Below, in pieces: positions 1 through 5,898 of a stretch of DNA of 5,898 nt. The position numbers and the translations under genes are program-made. Positions within the stretch are counted from its first letter, which is position 1; each line of letters opens with the position of its first letter. The notes under the pieces are model-generated. The model worked only from the letters and a program-made list of their open reading frames with translations. It was not told where the DNA came from and made no database searches. This DNA comes from Fidelibacterota bacterium (GTDB lineage Bacteria > Fidelibacterota > Marinisomatia > Marinisomatales > S15-B10): positions 12,651 to 18,548 of the forward strand of contig NZHL01000016.1 in assembly GCA_002691365.1 (NCBI GenBank). Direction: 5' to 3'.

Positions 1-1
1 A

Positions 2-61
2 GATGATGAATTTGGAGATGATGATTTTGGAGATGATGATTTTGGAGATGGTGAATTTTCT
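2..61 (+). repeat. 15-bp in-frame tandem repeat encoding D-D-[DE]-F-G
   Basis: Four consecutive 15-bp units are visible. Units 2 and 3 (17-31 and 32-46, gatgatgattttgga) are identical. Unit 1 (2-16) differs by one base (Asp to Glu codon). Unit 4 (47-61) is degenerate and reads D-G-E-F-S. Base 1 is compatible with the end of another unit, so the array probably continues left of the window and its copy number is unknown. The period is a multiple of three, so changes in copy number would lengthen or shorten the acidic segment without breaking the frame. Confidence 0.9.
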
Positions 62-616
62 ATAGATGATTCCTTTGCTTCATCAGAAACTCTTACTTTA
101 GAACAAAATTATGAGGGTGATACCAGAACTGGATATAGTGTCTTGGTAAGTGGTGGAATTCCAGTATTTCGAAATAGTACACTTTTAGATTGGAATGGGT
201 CACCTAGTGGAAGAATAAGTATTGATTTGCCAAATTATTTTACAATTGGGCCTATTGGTTTTAGAATTGGTGCTGAATTTGTTAACTATGGATTTTCTTA
301 TGATGAAACTGGGTTAAATATCAATGACCAAAATAGAGATCAGTTACCATTAAAAGGAAAATTAAATGGTATTGGTTTCTTTGGTGTTTCTACTTTTACT
401 TCTGGTCCTGGAAATCTTAGAGTCGGTATAGGTATGTTAAATACCTCTCCAGCATATACATTTGCACAAAGTATTGGTTTTGCTCTTGGTAGAGTTCTTG
501 ATATTAGATTGGGTATAAGGGGTACAGTTGCATATAATGTACCAAATGAAATACCAACTGATGGCACTCATATTTCGTGGGTAGATAGTTTTATGGCAAT
601 GGGAATTACTTTTTAA
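2..616 (+). CDS. Outer-membrane beta-barrel-like protein with acidic repeat, 5'-truncated
   Basis: The frame is open from the left edge to TAA at 614-616 and gives 204 visible residues; the true start lies outside the window. Residues 1-20 are an Asp-rich D-D-[DE]-F-G repeat, and residues 21-43 are an acidic, Ser/Thr-containing linker. From about residue 44 the sequence alternates hydrophobic and polar residues with Gly and aromatics, in strand-like segments such as GYSVLVSGGIPVF, GRISIDL, IGFRIGAEFVNYGFSY, GIGFFGVSTF, LRVGIGML and LDIRLGIRGTVAYNV. The protein ends SFMAMGITF. A C-terminal strand ending in Phe is the known recognition signal for BAM-dependent outer-membrane insertion, so a small barrel (perhaps 8 strands) is inferred. 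No named family was recognised. The next gene begins 2 bp downstream, so the two are probably in one operon. The acidic repeat would probably lie in the periplasm or in an exposed linker; its role is unknown. Confidence is high that it codes and moderate that it is a barrel. Confidence 0.85.
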   Translation, partial: DDEFGDDDFGDDDFGDGEFSIDDSFASSETLTLEQNYEGDTRTGYSVLVSGGIPVFRNSTLLDWNGSPSGRISIDLPNYFTIGPIGFRIGAEFVNYGFSYDETGLNINDQNRDQLPLKGKLNGIGFFGVSTFTSGPGNLRVGIGMLNTSPAYTFAQSIGFALGRVLDIRLGIRGTVAYNVPNEIPTDGTHISWVDSFMAMGITF

Positions 617-621
617 ATATG
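614..621 (+). other. Tight stop/start junction between the two genes
   Basis: The upstream stop TAA (614-616) is followed by two bases and then ATG (619-621). The downstream frame has in-frame stops at 547, 559 and 586, and 619 is the first ATG after them, so the start is well fixed. The only purine-rich stretch upstream is GGGA at 601-604. It leaves 14 bases to the ATG, which is longer than a usual Shine-Dalgarno spacing. Initiation may therefore rely on coupling to termination of the upstream gene, or on a leaderless or weak-RBS mode. There is no room for a terminator or a separate promoter. Confidence 0.75.
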
Positions 622-681
622 AAAAAGATTTTAAAATACTCAATTGTTTTTTTCTTTTTCACAACTTTTCCTCAAGCTGCT
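619..681 (+). other. Signal peptide of the giant protein
   Basis: Residues 1-21 have a classic Sec layout: a basic N-region (MKKILK), a hydrophobic core (about residues 7-17, with four consecutive Phe) and a short Pro-Gln-Ala-Ala end. Cleavage after Ala20 or Ala21 is the best guess, although position -3 (Pro or Gln) is not the preferred small residue. There is no Cys at the site, so a lipoprotein is unlikely. Confidence 0.85.
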
Positions 682-3600
682 ATAGTTGGTACTATTGAAA
701 CTTTACGAGAAGTTACAAATGGAAGTGCTACAACATGTGGTTCTCCCTCCTTTTATTCATGGTATAATTATGAAGATGATCAATATGCTAGATCAAATGG
801 AACAAGGGCTGTTCGAATTACTTGGACAGGTCTTTCAGCTGATACTAGATATTATTTATATTATAAAAAAACCCAAATAAGTAATGGTTCTACAAGTAAT
901 GGAAGAGTTTCAGAAATTTACAAAGGAACTGATACTGGAAATTTAGTTTTTTTAGGTGATAATAGCTTTGTGGCAAATGCTACAACAATGTATACTGAAA
1001 TTGATTATGCTTATCTCGCTGGTTTAATTTCGGGTGATGCTACCCATAAAATAACTTTTGGTTTAAACACATCAGATTCCGCTCCCGGTTCATTTCAGGG
1101 TAAATTGAGTGGTGCTTCTGGTGTTCATCTAACTTTTGATCTTACCCGTCCAACTATTTCAAATGCTCAAAGCAGTGCTACAAATGGTGCTTATGGTAAT
1201 GGTGGAGAGACAGTAACAATCACTGGAAATAATTTTAATGCAGAAAGAAAAGATGATAATGCGGTTGAGGGTATTTTTATTGGTTCAGGTTTAGCTGCTT
1301 TATCTACAGGTGCAATTACTTACACAAGTGGAACAGAAATAGAAATAACCACAATAGGGGGAAGCTCAAATTTAATAGGTAATGTATTTTATAGAGACAA
1401 TGGTTGTAATGTAAATGCCTCAGGTCCTATATATCGTCATGATCCTAAAACACCTGTAATCACTGGGGTAAGTGTTCCAGTAGTCAAAGAAGGTGTATCC
1501 GCAACAGTTTCTGGAAGTGGATTTTTAGCAGGAAGTGGTGCAACTGGTATCAAAACTCTTAAAATTGGAGCAACAACTTTAGGAACTGGTTATTGGAATG
1601 TTGTTAATGATGGAAGTATCACTATTACGGGGCCTAATTCAGAAATTTCTGCAGGTGCTTTGGGTTTACTTGATAGTGCAGGAAATTCTTTAACTAGTGG
1701 AACAAACTTTGCTGTAGATATAACTGCACCTTCTATAACAGGTATTACAATTTCAAATGCAGCGACTACTATTGCTAAACAAGGTCAAACAGTAAGAATT
1801 GCTGGAGCCGCTGGTGGCTGGAAAACTAATGGAGAGCCTACTATAGCGATTGAGGGTACAGGTCCCGGTTCAGGATTATTTACTATATCTGGTGCAACCA
1901 ATGATGCCTACATAGATATATTGATTGGTAGTTCAAGCACTGCAGAAAATTCATCACCTACAGTTATTGTTACGGATTTTGCTGGAAATTCTAGTGCAGA
2001 TGGTGGTCCTCTTGATATTGATAATAGAGTTCCAACTATTACAGGTGTAGGAACTAGATATATTTCAAACGGTGGAAGTTCAGTAATTACTGGATCTGGT
2101 TTTGCAAATACAGATGGTGGTACTATCGCTAATGGTGAAGGTTCTGGTGCAGTTCATCTCGGTGGAACTAATTTAGTAAGTGGTGGAGGTAATTTAGGTG
2201 GAACTTTTTCTACTACGGGTCCAACAAATTTTACCATTAATGCAGGAACTGGGGAATGTACAGATTGTAACATTAGAATTACTGATAAGGTTGGAAATCA
2301 AAGTGTTGATGATGCAAATTATAAAATTACTATTGATAATACTGTCCCAGTTGTCAGTGGCTTAACAAATGTAGCAGGTGCCAATAGTCAAACTCAAGTT
2401 ATTGCTAAACAAGGAGATGTGTTCAAAATAAATGGTGATAAGTTTTCGGAAGGTGCTCCTACTGCTCCTGAAAGTACATTATCTAATGGTATTCAAATTG
2501 GTGGTTCTACTCCAGCTGGTCTTGCATGGGTAGCATCAAGTGATGACTTGTTAACAGTTACTGCAGGCTCTGGAGAAGTTGCTGATGGAGTTGTAAAAGT
2601 TAATGATGCCTCAGGAAATCAAAGTTCAGCCACAAATAGAAAAGTAACAATTGATAATACTGCTCCAAACAATATAACTTTAGCAGCTGGTGGTGCAAAT
2701 GAAGATCAAACTGCTAGAATATTTAAAAATGGTGATATTTTGATCTTAACTACTTCTGCAGCTGATCCTGGTAGTTTTGTAAACAATGGTCACACGCCTG
2801 GAGGAGGAACAGCAGATCCAGTTGTCAAAATTGATGGAACTGATATTGATGATTATGCAAACCTAGTAATTAATTCAGCGACACAAATTACCATTACTTT
2901 TAATACTAATGATAATGTAAATGGAGCTTTAACTGTTACTGATGCTGCAGGAAATCAGTCAGCTTCTCTTGGGCAAATACATTTAGATAATAGCATACCA
3001 CAAAACTTAACTGTGACAACTCCAGTTATAAGGCAAGGTGAAACCACTACAATTACTACTAGTACAACCGGAACTGGTGCTCCAGGATTTTTAACTGGAA
3101 GTTATGGTGATGATAGTAAGGTTGCATCAGTAAAAACCGCAAGTGGTGTTAATTTAGATTTTACAGTTGAGGATGATGGGCAATTAACAGTTACAGCAGG
3201 CGCAACTGAGTTTACTGATCAACAAATTATTATTACTGATGCTGCAGGCAACCCAAGTACTCAAAATAATGCCAATATTAAAATGACTGTTGATAATACT
3301 GCACCTACTATTTCTGGATTATCTGTAGCAAGTATTAAACAAAATGGAACAACTGTAGTAAGTGGTGCAGGTTTTTTTTCAACCATAGGTGGGACTAGTG
3401 ATGCTACTGGTGTAACAGTCTCTGTTGGAGGGAATTTAAATACTTCAGCTTTTTTTGGAATTAATGTTGGTGCTGATAATGCTATTACAATTACTGGTGG
3501 AACAGGTGATATTATTGATGGAAATATTATTGTCTATGATAGAGCCGGTAATGCAAGTGATGCTTTTTCAAATTTAGATATAGATAATACTGTTCCAACT

Positions 3601-5898
3601 GTTGCTACTAAGTCAGTGGGTTCAATTAAAAATGGTTCTACTGTAACTATTGGGGGTGGAGGTTTTAGTACAGGAACAAATGAATTAAAGAAAGTTGAAA
3701 TTGGAAGTTTAGAAGCTACCAATGATGGTAACGGGGGTAATGATGATTTTAGTGTCAACTGGGATGCTCACACCAATAGTGAACTAATAATAACTGCCAG
3801 CACAGGAGATGACGTTGATGGCCAAATAAAAGTAACAGATTTTGCAGGAAATATTAGTACTGACGATGTTAGAATTCATGTTGACAATACAAAACCTGTA
3901 GTGAATTCTGTAAGTGCAGATGCTTATAGTGCTGATAATGGTGTTATTCAAGCTGGTGCAAATGATATTATTATCCGTCAGGGTGGAATAGCAAAAATTA
4001 CAGGAACTGGTTTTACTATTGGAACTTCCAATGTTACTAAAATTAAGGATGTAACTATTGGAGGTCAAAACCTTGTTGATGTTTTAGGGGGTAGTTTTGA
4101 AGTTGTTAGTGCTACTGTATTGAATATTACAGGTGGTGCAACTGAAGTAACAGATGGAAATGTTGTTTTAATTGACTCCGCAGGAAATCCAAGCACAGAT
4201 GTGGCTAAACTACTAACTATTGATAATTCACCTCCAATTATTACTAGTATTGAAAGTGTAAAAGGAAATCAATTGTATAAAGTAGCAATCGGTGCAAATC
4301 ATGGGACTACAGCAATTGCAAAATCAGGTGATACATTTAAAGTTCATGCAACAGGGGGCGGTTTTATTGATCAGGGTAAAAATGCATCTTCGATTACTAT
4401 AGGTTCTAAAGATTTAGAAACAGCAGTTGGTGCAGGTGGTCTAGGTGGGTCTTTTGCAGTTAATTCAAATACACAACTTACAATCACTGCTGGTGTTGGT
4501 GAAGCAACAAAAGAAATTTTAACAGTAAAAGATGCTGTTGGAAACGAATCAACTCAAACAATTTTTAAAGCTACAATTGATAATACTGCCCCAGCAACAC
4601 CAATACTTGAACTTACTAGTTGGGGTGATACAGGATATTCAGATTCTGATAATTTAACAAATAATGTTGATGCTGACTTTATTGTTTCAAATGTTGTAAG
4701 AGGAGACTCTATTACAATTTATGAGAATGGTGTAGGAAAATTATCTAAAATGGCCACAAATGGTGATTCAAATACTGATAGACAATTACACTGGGAATCA
4801 GGAAATGGTGTTTTAGATTTTGATGAGCTACCTGGTGCAGAATCAGCTCATTCTGCAGGTGATGGAACATTTACTTTTACTGCTACAGCTATTGACAGTG
4901 CGGGAAATGCTTCAAGTGCAGCTTCGCTAAACGTCACTTATGATACAACTCCTCCATCGACTCCTTCTATAGATTATTTTGGATCTAGTACACTTGGTTC
5001 TGTCGAAGAATCAGGTGTTGATAAAATTACAAATGATAATACACCTATCTTAAATATATCAAATGTAACTACAGGAAATGGAGTAAAACTTTATTATTAT
5101 GTGCTTGGTCAAACTCAAAATGATCTTGAGTCAGTTCAAGTTGAGTTGCTTACAGATACTTTGCAAGCTCCAACTGGTACTCCGTCCAAATATCAATTAG
5201 ACATTAGAGGTACTTATGCAAAAACTGGTGGCGATCAAACTCAAGATGCTTTAAATGCGCTTCCTGATAGTAGTGATAACATTGGATTAGACGCTTCTAC
5301 AAAAAAAGCTGATTACAGATTTTATGCTGTTCATTATGATAGTGCTGGAAATACAGCTGCTGCAGATGCAAGTGATTTTTATATAGATACAAAAAAACCC
5401 AAAGCAACATTGTCATATAGCACAGTTCCTGCTTTAATAAATGCTAATGCAAATACCGGAAGTGTTGTTCAAAATCCTGACTCTTTAATGAGATTTGAAG
5501 ATGGTGAGCTTACAATTTATGCAACATTTACAGATGAAAATGGTAATCCAGATGGTATGAATGGAACAACTCCTCCCACAATAAGTGTAGATTTACCTGA
5601 AACAACTAATGGAGATGTTGCAAATCAAACTATGACAGTTGATCCAAACAATGATCATATCTGGATATATCAATTAACCCCTCCTGATGAAATTGATGGA
5701 ATTGCTAATGTAACAGTTGATGGTGATGATAATGCGGGTAATGAGCTTATCACGGCATCTACTATTGGTTCCCAAATAATGCAATTTGATAATACAGACC
5801 CGGTACCTTTTACAGTTGGAAGAATAACCCCAATTGCTCCTCAGCCTTTAAAAAACCCCAAAAGAGGATATTTTAATAAAGAGCAAGATACTTTAGCG
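619..5898 (+). CDS. Giant secreted/surface protein of tandem Ig-like (IPT/TIG and Big-type) modules, 3'-truncated
   Basis: The frame was read codon by codon and is open for 1760 codons from ATG 619 to the right edge, with no stop. Order of parts: Sec signal peptide (about 1-21), unassigned N-terminal domain (22-174), eleven IPT/TIG-like modules (178-1325), three longer bacterial Ig-like modules (1326-1728), then the start of another segment. The modules share an early [KR]-[QNS]-G-x-T-x-x-[IV]-x-G-x-G-F motif, a late D-x-[AVS]-G-N motif and a D-[NT]-x-x-P linker. Such arrays form extended stalks in bacterial adhesins and cell-surface proteins. In SiiE-type adhesins, Asp residues at module joints bind calcium; a similar role for the linker Asp here is inference only. 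The N-terminal signal peptide argues against type I secretion, while the release or anchoring domain lies beyond the window. The protein is rich in Gly, Thr, Asn, Asp, Ala and Ser and has only four Cys. No catalytic motif was seen. Adhesin, matrix or surface-layer roles are all possible. Confidence 0.96.
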   Translation, partial: MKKILKYSIVFFFFTTFPQAAIVGTIETLREVTNGSATTCGSPSFYSWYNYEDDQYARSNGTRAVRITWTGLSADTRYYLYYKKTQISNGSTSNGRVSEIYKGTDTGNLVFLGDNSFVANATTMYTEIDYAYLAGLISGDATHKITFGLNTSDSAPGSFQGKLSGASGVHLTFDLTRPTISNAQSSATNGAYGNGGETVTITGNNFNAERKDDNAVEGIFIGSGLAALSTGAITYTSGTEIEITTIGGSSNLIGNVFYRDNGCNVNASGPIYRHDPKTPVITGVSVPVVKEGVSATVSGSGFLAGSGATGIKTLKIGATTLGTGYWNVVNDGSITITGPNSEISAGALGLLDSAGNSLTSGTNFAVDITAPSITGITISNAATTIAKQGQTVRIAGAAGGWKTNGEPTIAIEGTGPGSGLFTISGATNDAYIDILIGSSSTAENSSPTVIVTDFAGNSSADGGPLDIDNRVPTITGVGTRYISNGGSSVITGSGFANTDGGTIANGEGSGAVHLGGTNLVSGGGNLGGTFSTTGPTNFTINAGTGECTDCNIRITDKVGNQSVDDANYKITIDNTVPVVSGLTNVAGANSQTQVIAKQGDVFKINGDKFSEGAPTAPESTLSNGIQIGGSTPAGLAWVASSDDLLTVTAGSGEVADGVVKVNDASGNQSSATNRKVTIDNTAPNNITLAAGGANEDQTARIFKNGDILILTTSAADPGSFVNNGHTPGGGTADPVVKIDGTDIDDYANLVINSATQITITFNTNDNVNGALTVTDAAGNQSASLGQIHLDNSIPQNLTVTTPVIRQGETTTITTSTTGTGAPGFLTGSYGDDSKVASVKTASGVNLDFTVEDDGQLTVTAGATEFTDQQIIITDAAGNPSTQNNANIKMTVDNTAPTISGLSVASIKQNGTTVVSGAGFFSTIGGTSDATGVTVSVGGNLNTSAFFGINVGADNAITITGGTGDIIDGNIIVYDRAGNASDAFSNLDIDNTVPTVATKSVGSIKNGSTVTIGGGGFSTGTNELKKVEIGSLEATNDGNGGNDDFSVNWDAHTNSELIITASTGDDVDGQIKVTDFAGNISTDDVRIHVDNTKPVVNSVSADAYSADNGVIQAGANDIIIRQGGIAKITGTGFTIGTSNVTKIKDVTIGGQNLVDVLGGSFEVVSATVLNITGGATEVTDGNVVLIDSAGNPSTDVAKLLTIDNSPPIITSIESVKGNQLYKVAIGANHGTTAIAKSGDTFKVHATGGGFIDQGKNASSITIGSKDLETAVGAGGLGGSFAVNSNTQLTITAGVGEATKEILTVKDAVGNESTQTIFKATIDNTAPATPILELTSWGDTGYSDSDNLTNNVDADFIVSNVVRGDSITIYENGVGKLSKMATNGDSNTDRQLHWESGNGVLDFDELPGAESAHSAGDGTFTFTATAIDSAGNASSAASLNVTYDTTPPSTPSIDYFGSSTLGSVEESGVDKITNDNTPILNISNVTTGNGVKLYYYVLGQTQNDLESVQVELLTDTLQAPTGTPSKYQLDIRGTYAKTGGDQTQDALNALPDSSDNIGLDASTKKADYRFYAVHYDSAGNTAAADASDFYIDTKKPKATLSYSTVPALINANANTGSVVQNPDSLMRFEDGELTIYATFTDENGNPDGMNGTTPPTISVDLPETTNGDVANQTMTVDPNNDHIWIYQLTPPDEIDGIANVTVDGDDNAGNELITASTIGSQIMQFDNTDPVPFTVGRITPIAPQPLKNPKRGYFNKEQDTLA
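682..1140 (+). other. Unassigned N-terminal domain, aromatic-rich
   Basis: Residues 22-174 come before the first module and lack its motifs. The region contains aromatic clusters (FYSWYNY near 45-51, and YYLYYKK at 78-84) and a W-T-G-L-S-A-D-T-R-Y-Y stretch (69-79). The latter loosely resembles the loop and strand of a fibronectin type III fold (G-L-x-x-x-T-x-Y). It has one Cys (40). It ends at D-L-T-R-P (174-178), which mimics the later inter-module linkers. Being at the mature N-terminus, it could be the tip, ligand-binding or docking domain; that is inference. Confidence 0.5.
1150..4593 (+). repeat. Eleven tandem IPT/TIG-like Ig modules (protein level)
   Basis: The linker prolines fall at residues 178, 279, 371, 472, 577, 683, 794, 896, 993, 1093, 1206 and 1325, which gives module lengths of 101, 92, 101, 105, 106, 111, 102, 97, 100, 113 and 119. 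The G-x-G-F type motif is at 195-206 (as TGNNF), 290-302, 387-396 (no F), 483-495, 597-609 (as GDKF), 907-919, 1004-1016, 1120-1132 and 1235-1249. In modules 6 and 7 it decays to KNGDILILTT (703-712) and RQGETTTITT (805-814). The closing D-x-[AVS]-G-N motif starts at 352, 453, 556, 663, 775, 874, 974, 1074, 1186 and 1305; module 1 has only DNGCN (260-264). Linkers read DITAP, IDNRVP, IDNTVP, IDNTAP, LDNSIP, VDNTAP, IDNTVP, VDNTKP, IDNSPP and IDNTAP. G-x-V-x-I-x-G-x-G-F is the known early-strand signature of IPT/TIG domains. DNA identity between modules is low outside the joints. Confidence 0.85.
4594..5802 (+). repeat. Three longer bacterial Ig-like modules (protein level)
   Basis: After the linker at 1320-1325 the modules lengthen to 121, 148 and 134 residues, ending at prolines 1446, 1594 and 1728. 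They lose the K-Q-G/G-x-G-F motif. The first reads SDSDNLTNN (1341-1349), then an ITIYENG strand (1366-1372), FTFTATAIDSAGN (1418-1430) and YDTTPP (1441-1446). This is the layout of Big-type bacterial Ig domains that carry a D-x-x-T-N-x-x-P opening and a T-A-x-D-x-A-G-N end. The second has a matching ITNDNTP (1470-1476), DSAGN (1574-1578) and IDTKKP (1589-1594). The third is more divergent, with DNAGN (1704-1708) and FDNTDP (1723-1728). A stalk or spacer role is inferred. Confidence 0.75.
5803..5898 (+). other. Start of a further segment, cut by the window edge
   Basis: Residues 1729-1760 follow the last linker and contain no Ig-module motif within the visible part. A Pro-rich patch (PIAPQP) leads into a basic stretch (KNPKRGYFNK). 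The G-Y-F-N-K stretch could open a third module type, but only 32 residues are visible and no assignment is made. Confidence 0.4.

Noticed and set aside
143..616. A shorter gene starting at TTG 143
   Set aside because: The frame is open upstream to the left edge and continues the acidic repeat and linker in frame. The TTG is therefore an internal Leu codon, and there is no RBS-like sequence in front of it.
340..643. Minus-strand open frames at 340-567 and 437-643
   Set aside because: They lie opposite the barrel-coding frame, overlap each other, and show no recognisable domain. The + strand frame explains the composition.
647..660. T-rich stretch after the first gene as a rho-independent terminator
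   Set aside because: No GC-rich stem precedes it, and it encodes the Phe-rich core of the signal peptide.
763..768. TATAAT resembling a -10 promoter box
   Set aside because: It lies inside the giant gene in AT-rich sequence, and the bases where a -35 box would be expected (around 740-745, gttctc) do not resemble TTGACA.
686..880. A 64-codon + strand frame inside the giant gene
   Set aside because: It is out of frame with the 1760-codon reading, covers its N-terminal domain, and has no support of its own.
3534..4068. Minus-strand open frames at 3534-3758 and 3784-4068
   Set aside because: They are antisense to well-defined Ig modules. Their low-complexity Ser/Thr/Asn/Ile or Pro/Leu content is what reversed module codons produce.
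1150..5802. Regularly spaced recurring motifs as a CRISPR-like array
   Set aside because: The recurrence is at protein level, with a period of about 300-450 bp. The shared DNA is only about 12-13 bases at linkers, with no conserved direct repeat of CRISPR size.

Overview
The window is AT-rich by eye, with A/T-ending codons throughout. It holds only two genes, both on the + strand and both cut by a window edge. Together they fill almost the whole window, and only 2 bp separate them. Both look like envelope proteins of a diderm (Gram-negative-type) bacterium. The first ends in an amphipathic beta-strand region with a terminal Phe, as outer-membrane beta-barrels do. The second starts with a Sec-type signal peptide and continues as a very long array of immunoglobulin-like modules. 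Low G+C plus giant Ig-like surface proteins would suit a marine, free-living lineage of the FCB/Marinimicrobia kind, but that is a guess from style. No taxonomic marker gene is present.

Layout. Positions 2-616 are the 3' part of an outer-membrane protein gene. It opens in a 15-bp tandem repeat encoding an Asp-rich D-D-[DE]-F-G repeat, followed by about 160 residues of beta-barrel-like sequence. Positions 619-5898 are one uninterrupted reading frame of 1760 codons with no stop before the right edge. It contains a signal peptide (about residues 1-21), an unassigned aromatic-rich N-terminal domain (about 22-174), eleven IPT/TIG-like modules of about 92-119 residues (178-1325), three longer bacterial Ig-like modules of 121-148 residues (1326-1728), and the start of a further segment (1729-1760). 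Most modules end in D-x-[AVS]-G-N followed 13-26 residues later by a [IVLFY]-D-[NT]-x-x-P linker.

How the genes may work together. The 2-bp spacing implies co-transcription and possibly translational coupling. The simplest reading is an outer-membrane barrel co-produced with a giant, stalk-like secreted or surface protein (adhesin, matrix or surface-layer type). Whether the barrel exports, anchors or merely accompanies the giant protein cannot be told from this window. No RNA gene, CRISPR array, insertion sequence, terminator or convincing promoter was seen, and no stretch over 300 bases lacks a gene.
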